The position numbers were made by a program, and so were the translations under genes. A stretch of 64,000 bases of DNA from positions 48,592 through 112,591 of IMG/VR virus record IMGVR_UViG_3300028837_001424, one strand, 5' to 3'. The stretch is from a virus. The notes beneath the pieces were generated by a model. That model was not told the DNA's origin. It was given only the letters and a program-made list of their open reading frames with translations, and did no database searches. Below are positions 17,532-24,256 of the stretch, piece by piece. The stretch's first letter is position 1; the number at the start of each line of letters is the position of its first letter.

Positions 17532-18814
17532 TTTTATTTATTAGCGACTTCGATTTTAGGGGTTCGGGATATCTGCACATAGCAACAAGCTTGTGCAACG
17601 AGTTGGCGACTAGACATGGTAGAAAAGTTACTGCGTTGGGCATCGGCTACGACCGATCACAACACAATTGGCCCTTTTCGATTATTCCAGTTCGTCAGCG
17701 CGAATGGGGAAGACATATTCCAGCCATGGTCCATAACTTTATCCAGATGGGGAAATCTGGCCAATGGGATGAAGTAGAGGCGATTGTTGTTGCCTTAGAT
17801 ATTCCTATGCACGCAAATATGATGAAGATCAAAAGGGAAAACACGCCCTATATAGGCATCTTTCCAATTGAGAGCGGCCCTTTATGCAATACATGGGACT
17901 TTGCTATTGGTCACATGAGCGAACGATTAGTGATTAGCGAGTTCGGAAAGCATATGATTGACGAGTCTGGCACCAATACCTCCGTTTATATACCTATAGG
18001 AATCGATTCAACATCTTGGCGTATGCCATCGGATGTAGAAAGGAAGGCAATTAGGAAAGGGATGGGTTATGATGAAGATCAGTTTGTGGTTCTGACGGTT
18101 GCCGATAATCAAGAGCGCAAAAACTTGAGCATAGCGGCAGATGTTATAGAGCGCCTCAAAAAACATTTAAACGTGAGGTGGTCGTTGGTGACTCGAATCA
18201 ACTGTCCAGTAGGCTGGAAGCTCGACGATCTCATGCATCAATTCGACATAATTGATCAAGTAGATAAATATGATAAGGGACTGGCGTTTGATCGGCTATG
18301 GATGCTATATGCTTCAGCAGACGCATTCCTGTTGACGAGCAAGGCCGAGGGGCTTTGTTTACCAATCCTAGAAGCAATGGCAACTGGGTTGCCAGTTGTG
18401 GCAACCTCTTGTACCGCAATTCCCGAACACATTTGGGAAGATCCTGATTGGAGTCGCTGTAGTGATGGTATCTGGCACAAAGGAAAGCCACGAGGCCGAA
18501 GAGGCTATGGTTTGAACGTGGAATACACAACTATTGATCCTTGGGGTAACTCCGTTAGAAGCTTTCCAGATCCCAAGCACGCCGTAAAATTGCTAAGGAA
18601 GATCGCCAAGATGAAGCCGTCTCAAAAGCAGGATTTCATTCAACCAGGTAGGGACTATGCCGTTGGTCGAACTTGGCAACGAGCAGGAAATGTACTGGAA
18701 GAGACGCTCAAACGGGTGATCAAAAAGGCGCAACCAAAAGATGAGCCTGGAACTGTGATACCATCATCACAGCCAAGGGTGATACCCGAAATAACAGAGG
18801 AGAATTCGGTATGA
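17528..18814 (+). CDS. GT4 family glycosyltransferase
   Basis: 428 residues. SGYLHIATSLCNELATRHG matches the GT4 N-terminal loop, VLTVADNQERKNL the linker strand, and SKAEGLCLPILEAMATGLPVV the E-x7-E donor site. An extra Arg/Gly-rich loop near 315-330 and a charged, Pro-rich tail of about 30 residues follow the catalytic core. ATGA overlap with the next gene. Confidence 0.85.
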   Translation: MILFISDFDFRGSGYLHIATSLCNELATRHGRKVTALGIGYDRSQHNWPFSIIPVRQREWGRHIPAMVHNFIQMGKSGQWDEVEAIVVALDIPMHANMMKIKRENTPYIGIFPIESGPLCNTWDFAIGHMSERLVISEFGKHMIDESGTNTSVYIPIGIDSTSWRMPSDVERKAIRKGMGYDEDQFVVLTVADNQERKNLSIAADVIERLKKHLNVRWSLVTRINCPVGWKLDDLMHQFDIIDQVDKYDKGLAFDRLWMLYASADAFLLTSKAEGLCLPILEAMATGLPVVATSCTAIPEHIWEDPDWSRCSDGIWHKGKPRGRRGYGLNVEYTTIDPWGNSVRSFPDPKHAVKLLRKIAKMKPSQKQDFIQPGRDYAVGRTWQRAGNVLEETLKRVIKKAQPKDEPGTVIPSSQPRVIPEITEENSV

Positions 18815-19710
18815 GCAAGCGCACAAGGGCAAGAAAGCCAAAACAGGGAAGAGCAAGAAAGAAACAAGGACCAGCGCCGAAAACATTGGTTGATATCTGT
18901 ATGCTGGTCTTTGGTGAGTGGGGGTTACTCTCAAAAGCTATCAGGGCGATTCCGGCTGCAGCCGAGGGGCTGAATGCCAGCTATCGAGTCATAGTCGTCG
19001 ATAATGGCACACCTGATTGGGAGACTGAGGAAAAGGAAATTGTAACGGCCAAGGAACAATCAGCACCAATTAAGGAACTGCTTAGGCCACAGGACATCTT
19101 TTTTAGGCTCGATGAAAACAAGGGCTTCCCCGGTGGTTACAACGTCGCGGTCGGCAAGGGGCGCTCGCCGCTTATTCTCATCTTGACTTCAGACGTTTTC
19201 CTGTTTCCTGGCGCGATTACAAAACTTGTTAGCGTTCTGGACGATCCTGAAGTTGGTATCGCAAGCCCGATGTTGCTCTATCCAGCGGACGAATCTCCCC
19301 ACGGGCCTCCTGGTAGCGTGCAGCATGCCGGCATTGGATTCGATATTCGAGGCGATCCCTATCATATTTTCATGGGTTGGCAGCCAGATCATGAGAAGGT
19401 AAATCAGCGTAGAGAGTTACAAGCGGTTACGGGAGCATGTATTCTAACTCGGCGTGCTTTATGGCAAAGAATAGGCGGCTTCTCTGAGCTTTATAATCAG
19501 GGAACATTTGAGGATATGGAGCTTGCATTTGCCATCCGCCAAATGGGCTACAAAATAATTTTCGAGCCAAGCGCGCGAGGTGAACACTATGTTGGAGGTT
19601 CCATAAAACATGGTGCTATGAGGCCGGGTTTTAATCTCGCATTAAATTCAACAATTTTCCGTGGCCGTTGGGCACCATCTCTGAAATGGGATACTTATCG
19701 ATTTTATTGA
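18811..19710 (+). CDS. Family 2 glycosyltransferase, WbbL-like, with basic N-terminus
   Basis: 299 residues. The first 25 are rich in Lys and Arg. Then come RVIVVDNGTPDWE, NKGFPGGYNVAVG, LILTSDVFLF (SDV metal site), VTGACILTRRALWQRIGGF and FEDMELAFAIRQMGYKI, the WbbL order. It is the last gene of the cassette: its TGA at 19708-19710 is followed without a gap by the five-base repeat array. Confidence 0.82.
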   Translation: MSKRTRARKPKQGRARKKQGPAPKTLVDICMLVFGEWGLLSKAIRAIPAAAEGLNASYRVIVVDNGTPDWETEEKEIVTAKEQSAPIKELLRPQDIFFRLDENKGFPGGYNVAVGKGRSPLILILTSDVFLFPGAITKLVSVLDDPEVGIASPMLLYPADESPHGPPGSVQHAGIGFDIRGDPYHIFMGWQPDHEKVNQRRELQAVTGACILTRRALWQRIGGFSELYNQGTFEDMELAFAIRQMGYKIIFEPSARGEHYVGGSIKHGAMRPGFNLALNSTIFRGRWAPSLKWDTYRFY

Positions 19711-19873
19711 CCCTGCCGTGCCAAGCCCAACCTAACATCGCCAGACCTCGCATCGCCAAGCCGTACTCCGCCGCGAACCGCCTAGCCATGCCTCGTTTAT
19801 AATTCATTCCTAGCCTCGCCACACCGCACCAAACACTGCGCCACCTAGCCGGACACCGCCCCACCTTGCCCTA
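19711..19873. repeat. Degenerate pentanucleotide array A (CCNNR)
   Basis: Thirty in-phase five-base units in two blocks: 17 units at 19711-19795 and 13 at 19809-19873, split by an AT-rich 13-mer at 19796-19808 with core ATAATT. All 30 units end in a purine and 23 begin CC, while the middle bases vary. On the minus strand the unit is YNNGG. It starts directly after a glycosyltransferase stop codon and lies 3' of the RAMP-like gene on the other strand. A period of five rules against coding. Confidence 0.85.
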
Positions 19874-19875
19874 AC

Positions 19876-19903
19876 TGGGGAGAGTTCTCACATACTCTCC
19901 CCA
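19876..19903. terminator. Hairpin between convergent genes
   Basis: TGGGGAGAGT at 19876-19885 is perfectly complementary to ACTCTCCCCA at 19894-19903, with an 8-base loop. It sits between array A and the stop of the minus-strand RAMP-like gene, so it could end transcription from either side. A U-tract is lacking on both strands. Confidence 0.55.
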
Positions 19904-19910
19904 ATTCGAA

Positions 19911-20507
19911 TCAAAGTATCGAAACTTCGAATCGTCCATATGGCCCGCCCTTTGCAGGACGCCAATCGCCAAGACCTACAGCGTTGCCAGCCAGTTCGAG
20001 CCAGTGGATGAGTCTGTCTTTATCCACAAACTCTTCGTTGTACTGTAGCTCGCCTTCAATACTCCAATCTTCTGGAATAATTGGGCGAGTGCGCATGACG
20101 GTAGCCTGCCCGACACGAACGCCAATGCGGAAGCGGAAGCGTTCATCTTTCCACAGTTCCTTGGGATCTTTAGGACCGTCGTATTGAAGGACATAGTGGT
20201 GGTCACAAAATATACCAACACCTGCTGCCTTTCCTTCCTTCTCCATACGAGCGGCGCTACCCCTGCCAGCCAAGGCCGCCTTTAGTAATCGACCTGGAAT
20301 GACAGGCACTCCGTCATTGATGTATAGCGCACCCATAAACTCAAGGCGCGCCATTTCCTCGAAATCCTTCTCAGTCTTCTTGCGCTGAGAACTCACCTTC
20401 TTGAGCTTTTTTGCCCAAGTATTCAATGGATCTGCTAGCTGTCCATTGTGGAGGATCAGGGGGCTGATCCCCGTCAAACGAAATTTCAGAGTCTTCAGGA
20501 CGTTCAT
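19911..20507 (-). CDS. RAMP-like phage protein A
   Basis: Start set at ATG 20507; 198 residues. It has FRLTGISPLILHNGQ, then KKTEKDFEEMARLEF, a VIPGRLLKAALAG segment like the RAMP IPGxSLKGALR loop, VMRTRP, and a C-terminal AGNAVGLGDWRP...GRFEV, which resembles the Gly-rich RAMP loop. The same order recurs in 23240-23878. RAMP proteins, including Cas7, bind RNA; that fold here is my inference from motifs. The gene starts 137 bp inside the HNH gene in another frame. The family is frequent in phages from memory but has no assigned role. Confidence 0.7.
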   Translation of the reverse strand: MNVLKTLKFRLTGISPLILHNGQLADPLNTWAKKLKKVSSQRKKTEKDFEEMARLEFMGALYINDGVPVIPGRLLKAALAGRGSAARMEKEGKAAGVGIFCDHHYVLQYDGPKDPKELWKDERFRFRIGVRVGQATVMRTRPIIPEDWSIEGELQYNEEFVDKDRLIHWLELAGNAVGLGDWRPAKGGPYGRFEVSIL

Positions 20508-20805
20508 CGAACTTCTCCAATATCTTAACCGGCAAGCCCGCTTCCACATTGTCCTCTATTATCGTTTCGGCTCGACGTGAGTATCGAAGCCCTCTGATAT
20601 ATGAGGTGAGAAAGTCGTGGCATCGACGGCAGACGGTTATGAGATCCTCACCGATCTCTTCTCCGTATCTTTCGTATGTCTTATGATGCACCTCCAATTC
20701 TTCTACACAAGGAACTCCTGTTAATTCGGCAATGCCGAATATTTTTGAAAGTTGACATTCGTAGTTATCTCTTTCTAGGATTGCTTTTCTTACTAGGTTA
20801 TCCAT
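20371..20805 (-). CDS. HNH endonuclease
   Basis: ATG 20805 has GGAG upstream. 144 residues: AILERDNYECQ, then ELEVHHKTYERYGEE and LITVCRRCHDF give the H-N-H metal finger with paired cysteines. The last 45 residues overlap the RAMP-like gene and are Pro, Ser and acid rich, with no domain visible. It is first in a transcript from the promoter at 21228-21256, after a long leader holding array B. Confidence 0.8.
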   Translation of the reverse strand: MDNLVRKAILERDNYECQLSKIFGIAELTGVPCVEELEVHHKTYERYGEEIGEDLITVCRRCHDFLTSYIRGLRYSRRAETIIEDNVEAGLPVKILEKFDERPEDSEISFDGDQPPDPPQWTASRSIEYLGKKAQEGEFSAQED

Positions 20806-20827
20806 AATGGACTCCGAATAAAGTAAT

Positions 20828-21078
20828 CCTTGCCTCGCCCTGTCGTGCCGGACCTTGCCAAACCGTACCAGACCGCGCCCAAACATACACTGCCAGATCC
20901 AGCCACGCCTGGCCGCGCCTCGAATATAATTCCTTCCCTGCCATGCCCCGCCGTATCCCACCGCGCCAGATCGTGCCTAGCCGGACTTCGCCACGCCAAA
21001 CCACGCCTTGAACATAATTGCTGTCCTTGCCGCGCCCCACCAAACCTCTCCATGCAGCACCAAGCCTGGTCGCGCCAA
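20828..21078. repeat. Degenerate pentanucleotide array B (CCNNR)
   Basis: Three blocks of the same unit as array A: 19 units at 20828-20922, 15 at 20936-21010 and about 11 at 21025-21078. They are separated by AT-rich 13- and 14-mers at 20923-20935 and 21011-21024, both holding ATAATT. All 34 units of the first two blocks end in a purine and 27 begin CC. The array lies in the predicted 5' leader (about 415 bases) of the HNH and RAMP-like transcript on the minus strand. Confidence 0.85.
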
Positions 21079-21227
21079 ACCTTAACTTACCGTGCCTCGA
21101 AACCAAAATCCCGCCACCCATTATTCGAGGTTGCCCTACCATGAACAAGCCAAGCTGTAATGGGAAGCGGGAGTCTGATCTCGATAAAAACAAAAGGCTT
21201 GGTAGATGTCCATGGCAGGTTAGTAGA

Positions 21228-21256
21228 AGTGTACCATAGCGGGCACAGTATGTCAA
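21228..21256 (-). promoter_or_regulatory. Sigma-70 promoter for the HNH/RAMP-like module
   Basis: Read on the minus strand: TTGACA (21251-21256), 17 bp, TACACT (21228-21233), with GG before the -10. The sequence upstream of the -35 matches the shared operator found at 22712, 45049, 46648 and 55755 only in its first bases. Confidence 0.75.
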
Positions 21257-21273
21257 GACCAATGTATTAATCG

Positions 21274-21302
21274 TTTAAAACAACCAAATTCCATGATATA
21301 AT
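21274..21302 (+). promoter_or_regulatory. Extended -10 promoter for structured RNA / basic protein
   Basis: TGATATAAT at 21294-21302 is a perfect extended -10 element; TTTAAA lies 17 bp upstream at 21274-21279. It fires divergently from the HNH-module promoter and would start RNA near 21309. Confidence 0.6.
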
Positions 21303-21308
21303 TATCTT

Positions 21309-21868
21309 TGCACTTTACCAAACCAATCGCTTGGTGGCTCGAAGAATACCGTTCTACGGGTTAAAAAAGGCACACACGACAGGTGGCGGTGTGGTTCCAG
21401 GCGATGGGAAGCATAAGGGTCGTGGAGATCGGGCGAATGCGCCGCCTTACCGATCGAGCGCGACATCGTTGGTAGCTCAAAACTACATATCCAGTAGACG
21501 ACGATGTGCGGGCAAGATTCCCGCCAGTGACGTTGATGCTAGCTAGGCCAGTTAGCGGAGTCCTGTGGCCCGAATAATGCGACTGATTGCCGAGAGGTTG
21601 GGAGGATTGGCATCCTCCCCTGAGCGATTGTGTTTGGTGAAGTCATCAGAAAGGAAATTGGTAAATTTCATGGTAAAATAGATTTGCGAGCGCGCCTCTT
21701 CATTGGGCTATATTTCCCCTAATGATGAGAACTACTCCTGAGTAGCGCTTAGCTCAGGAGGCTAAGCTGGTAACAGCGGACGCGGTAGCCGGTGCCGCTA
21801 TACACAGAGACCGGCAATCACTTTGTAACAAAGGAGGCCAACATGACGAACCTTTAGTGAGGTGAATC
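21309..21868 (+). ncRNA. Probable structured RNA or long leader
   Basis: About 560 bases without a convincing gene, led by the promoter above. Stable hairpins include GCGGG/CCCGC near 21510, GGGAGGA/TCCTCCC near 21600, and CTCCTGAG/CTCAGGAG with a ten-base loop near 21740. A CTTTG/CAAAG hairpin overlaps the AAAGGAGG site at 21832. The size and hairpin density suggest either a large ornate ncRNA or a regulatory 5' UTR for the basic protein that follows. No known RNA class recognised. Confidence 0.45.
21843..21857 (+). CDS. Possible four-residue upstream ORF
   Basis: An AAAGGAGG site precedes ATG 21843, which reads only four codons before TAG at 21855-21857. A second site (GAGGTGA) then leads to the basic protein at 21869. 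The layout resembles a regulatory upstream ORF, though chance is possible. Confidence 0.3.
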   Translation: MTNL

Positions 21869-22072
21869 ATGTCCAAAATTCAGAAAGGCGGTAAGAAAAA
21901 CCGCAAACATGGCCGTGCAGCGCGCAAGCCCAAAACTGCACGGTATCGTATTTCCAATCGTCGAGCAAAAAATAAAACCAAAAGAGTTCTGCGTAGCAGC
22001 GGCAAAAAGGCTGCAAAACAATACGCGCGGGAACAAAACACAACTGGCTATCTACTCAAATTGCTAAGTTGA
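21869..22072 (+). CDS. Small very basic protein
   Basis: 67 residues, about one third Lys or Arg, with KKNRKHGRAARKPK, NRRAKNKTKR and SGKKAAKQYAREQ. Start at ATG 21869 with GAGGTGA eight bases upstream. It could be a nucleic-acid-binding or nucleoid-type protein; no family recognised. A terminator follows at 22140-22173. Confidence 0.6.
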   Translation: MSKIQKGGKKNRKHGRAARKPKTARYRISNRRAKNKTKRVLRSSGKKAAKQYAREQNTTGYLLKLLS

Positions 22073-22139
22073 ACACTGATATGTAACAACTTATTGCACG
22101 ATAACATATTTTATGTTATTGCGAATTTTAATGTTAATG

Positions 22140-22173
22140 AAAAAGCCCCTAAGCTGGAAGCCAGGGACTTTTT
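22140..22173. terminator. Bidirectional intrinsic terminator
   Basis: AAAAAGCCCCT at 22140-22150 pairs with AGGGACTTTTT at 22163-22173 with one mismatch, giving a stem flanked by A and T runs that works on both strands. It separates the basic-protein gene from the convergent exported-protein gene. A second hairpin, ATAACAT/ATGTTAT, lies at 22101-22119. Confidence 0.8.
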
Positions 22174-22226
22174 CGTATCGCGCCATTGTGCCACTCCGGC
22201 ACGGTTACATTATATCACAACTGGGC

Positions 22227-22664
22227 TTACTCAGCGACGATTGGCTCAGGGAGCATTTCTCCCATAATGTCGGTTTCTATTTCGGCCAATCTATAAGTAT
22301 CCGTATCAGTAAGATGCTCAAAACCGACTCGGTAATACGTCCGCACGTTTTGATTAAAGCTAACGTAGTCAATCCAGCCGCGAATAACGTAATAATCAAG
22401 AGCGTTAGGCTCATTCTTGTATTCCTTCATGTCACATTCGGACCACTCTTGAAATACTGCTCCCGTCTTATCCCATAGAATATCTTCGATGGTCTTTTGA
22501 GAGCGGCTGCATAGCTGACCCTTAATTGACGGGCCTTGATCACTGGTAGTTGCTTTACCATTTAGTAAATAATGTGCGGAAGTGGCAACGGCATATGCCA
22601 GCAGAATGAGAGTAAAAACGGCAACATATCTTAGACATCCTTTACCGGTCGTATTTTTCTTCAT
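22227..22664 (-). CDS. Membrane-anchored or exported hypothetical protein
   Basis: 145 residues. Residues 12-33 (YVAVFTLILLAYAVATSAHY) form a signal anchor, after a Lys-rich start. The rest is soluble, with two Cys and a YYVIRGWIDYV strand. No family recognised. It has its own promoter at 22688-22716 with the shared operator and may act at the host envelope (inference). Confidence 0.6.
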   Translation of the reverse strand: MKKNTTGKGCLRYVAVFTLILLAYAVATSAHYLLNGKATTSDQGPSIKGQLCSRSQKTIEDILWDKTGAVFQEWSECDMKEYKNEPNALDYYVIRGWIDYVSFNQNVRTYYRVGFEHLTDTDTYRLAEIETDIMGEMLPEPIVAE

Positions 22665-22687
22665 GGTATTTATCCTTTACTGTGATT

Positions 22688-22716
22688 ATGCTACCCGATA
22701 CGGTACAGTATGTCAA
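22688..22716 (-). promoter_or_regulatory. Sigma-70 promoter with shared operator
   Basis: Minus strand: TTGACA (22711-22716), 17 bp, TAGCAT (22688-22693), preceded by GGG. The 21-bp operator at 22712-22732 covers the -35 and extends upstream; it holds two TAC-containing half sites eight bases apart and recurs at 45049, 46648 and 55755. Confidence 0.75.
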
Positions 22717-22742
22717 GTTACCTTGGTACTATCAATAAATAA

Positions 22743-22768
22743 AGAGGCGGGTATATATACCTGCCTCT
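22743..22768 (-). terminator. Intrinsic terminator of the GIY-YIG/RAMP-like transcript
   Basis: AGAGGC...GCCTCT at 22743-22748 and 22763-22768 form a nearly perfect stem with the inner GGTA/TACC arm. On the minus strand a T-rich stretch follows. It would end the transcript that carries array C just before the next promoter. Confidence 0.75.
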
Positions 22769-22806
22769 TGTGCTGTCTGGCAACCAGACGATCACCCACC
22801 ACTGAT

Positions 22807-22859
22807 TGTCAACTTATAAGTTGTCAAATGATGATGGAATGACAACAAATATGTTATCA
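22807..22859. promoter_or_regulatory. Two matching palindromic operator-like sites
   Basis: Two 20-bp palindromes of the form TGWCAAC-N6-GTTRTCA at 22807-22826 and 22840-22859, with centres 33 bp apart (about three DNA turns). The first is a near-perfect dyad with a 14-bp perfect core. The spacing suggests co-operative binding of a dimeric protein. They lie at the 3' end of the 22882-23076 gene, so their target is unclear. Confidence 0.5.
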
Positions 22860-22881
22860 ACAACTAAAGCTCAATGCGATT

Positions 22882-23076
22882 TTAGATCTCATTGATAAAT
22901 TGTCCAAGTCGTTCAACTTTTTCTTGAACAACACTAAAGTTTTTTGCGACACGAGCAACATCTCCAAAAATCAAGCCCCTATTTGCTTTATCAAGAGCTT
23001 TATTAATGTCTTGATACAAGCTCTTGGCAGTCTCGATGGGTTTGTAATTGGCACAGTTCTCACAAGTTTTGTTCAT
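22882..23076 (-). CDS. Small CxxC protein
   Basis: 64 residues, start ATG 23076 with GGAGGT eight bases upstream. Residues 4-9 are a CENC pair; the rest is helical (ALDKANRGL, VVQEKVERLGQFI). It is the last gene of the array C transcript and begins 25 bases after the array. Role unknown. Confidence 0.55.
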   Translation of the reverse strand: MNKTCENCANYKPIETAKSLYQDINKALDKANRGLIFGDVARVAKNFSVVQEKVERLGQFINEI

Positions 23077-23100
23077 CTTAGTTACCTCCGATGTAAAAAG

Positions 23101-23235
23101 CTTTGCTATGCTTTGCTCTGCTTTGCTGCGCTCTGCTGCGCTGCGCTTTGCTAAGCTTTGCTGGGCTCGGCTACGCTGCGCTTGGCTGCGCTCCGCTTGG
23201 CTAGGCTCGGCTGCGCTCTGCTGCGCTGCGCTACG
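23101..23235. repeat. Perfect degenerate pentanucleotide array C (CTNNG x 27)
   Basis: Twenty-seven consecutive five-base units, every one of the form CTNNG on the plus strand (CNNAG on the minus strand), with no insertion or deletion. The two middle bases vary freely. It begins four bases after the stop of RAMP-like gene B and ends before the ribosome site of the 22882-23076 gene. Unlike arrays A and B it has no AT-rich punctuation and uses CT in place of CC. Confidence 0.95.
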
Positions 23236-23239
23236 ACCA

Positions 23240-23878
23240 CTATTCCATTGTTACAGGGTTAGTATCCTTCTCAAGAGTTTGCACAGTCCCGATTTCTTTA
23301 ACTTTCTTCCATTCAACTACTTCAAATGAACCAAAGGTTGGTCTATAGGCACATAGCCCTACGAATATACCGCCACGATTAAACCAATCCTCGGCCTTGG
23401 AAATGCTGAAATACTCATTTTCGTAAATGCTTATATTGAATTTTAATGACCAGGGCAAATCCAAAACGGGACGACTCACATTGACCCTAACTTTTGGGTT
23501 TGGCCTTGCCATTCTTGTATCTATGTAAAATGGAGACTTATTCAAATCTTCGGCGACCTCCAGTTTTACATTGCTTTCTTCGTGTTCTTTTCCATTTTGG
23601 AAAGGAATATATGCGGGTTGCACAGAGATACAACCACGGATCACTGGAGACAAAGTTTTCCACTCTTTGCTATTTACAAACATCCGTAGGCAGGAATGGC
23701 TATCTTTACTCGCCAGAAAGCCTTCGATGCTTGAGCTTGGCAAGCAGACGGTTTTGCCGTCGCGGGGGTCGAGGTAAATTTTTTGCTCGACGGGCGTTTC
23801 GTCCTGCGAGACCCATTTGTCGAACATGATCGGCGTCAGACCGTTTAAGACTACTTGTACTTTCACCATGTTTAGCAT
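23240..23878 (-). CDS. RAMP-like phage protein B
   Basis: 212 residues, ATG 23878 preceded by AAAGGAG. It follows RAMP-like A in order: VVLNGLTPIMFDKW, then CLPSSSIEGFLAS (the IP..S.KG-like loop), SRPVLD, and a C-terminal GGIFVGLCAYRPTFGSFEV. Overall identity is low but these anchors and their spacing agree, so the two are distant paralogues. It starts 173 bp inside the GIY-YIG gene and is followed four bases later by array C. RNA binding is inferred from fold resemblance only. Confidence 0.65.
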   Translation of the reverse strand: MLNMVKVQVVLNGLTPIMFDKWVSQDETPVEQKIYLDPRDGKTVCLPSSSIEGFLASKDSHSCLRMFVNSKEWKTLSPVIRGCISVQPAYIPFQNGKEHEESNVKLEVAEDLNKSPFYIDTRMARPNPKVRVNVSRPVLDLPWSLKFNISIYENEYFSISKAEDWFNRGGIFVGLCAYRPTFGSFEVVEWKKVKEIGTVQTLEKDTNPVTME

Positions 23879-24236
23879 TGTTCTTGCTCCTTTCGCTTAT
23901 AAAGCGGCGCGACTGGTCAACCAATTCTCGGCGCGCATCACTTATTCTTTCTATTAGAGGTTGCTCTTTTCCTTCCAACCAGTTTATTACGAGCTTTAGA
24001 ATTTCATCATCAAGTTTAAATATCTCCCGATCATCAAAGCAATAAGAAGCCAGTAGGCACTTAAGTTCATCTTCGACTTTCAGGGGTTCATCAACTAGGC
24101 TGGCGTGGCATATTGTTAATTTGCTGTTGGCGGCTAAAAAAGCACGATAGCGCCTATTGAAATCGTCGGCTTTTCCTATTTTGAATAGATTATCAAATCC
24201 GAGGTCAAATAGGTAAACGTAGCCGCTAGACATCAT
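23706..24236 (-). CDS. GIY-YIG-like (T5orf172/MUG113-type) nuclease
   Basis: 176 residues. GYVYLFDLGFDNLFKIGKADDFNRRYRAF is the GIY-YIG-like core of the T5orf172 group (YVYL, FKIGKA, R.YR). VEDELKCLLASYCF and REIFKLDDE continue that domain. After residue 100 it becomes helical and then basic (ARRAKNLPRPPRRQNR), the basic part overlapping RAMP-like gene B in another frame. First gene after the promoter at 24257-24285. Confidence 0.75.
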   Translation of the reverse strand: MMSSGYVYLFDLGFDNLFKIGKADDFNRRYRAFLAANSKLTICHASLVDEPLKVEDELKCLLASYCFDDREIFKLDDEILKLVINWLEGKEQPLIERISDARRELVDQSRRFISERSKNNAKHGESTSSLKRSDADHVRQMGLAGRNARRAKNLPRPPRRQNRLLAKLKHRRLSGE

Positions 24237-24256
24237 TCTCCTTCATTTGTAACTTA

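Noticed and set aside
19631-21262. Open frames running through the CCNNR arrays on both strands
   Set aside because: They exist because the five-base skeleton avoids stops; residues follow a five-residue period and no domain is present. The HNH gene is kept only from ATG 20805.
21331-21546. 72-codon plus-strand frame in the structured region
   Set aside because: No ribosome site, random composition, and it spans stable hairpins.
21309-21868. tRNA, tmRNA, RNase P RNA or group I/II intron
   Set aside because: No T-loop TTCRA motif, no CCA-ready cloverleaf, and no intron catalytic core could be found by eye.
19711-23235. CRISPR array
   Set aside because: Units are five bases with no 24-40-base repeats or unique spacers, and no cas1/cas2 genes are seen.
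22900-23329. Open plus-strand frames through array C
   Set aside because: Composition follows the repeat; they oppose the transcript and have no ribosome site.
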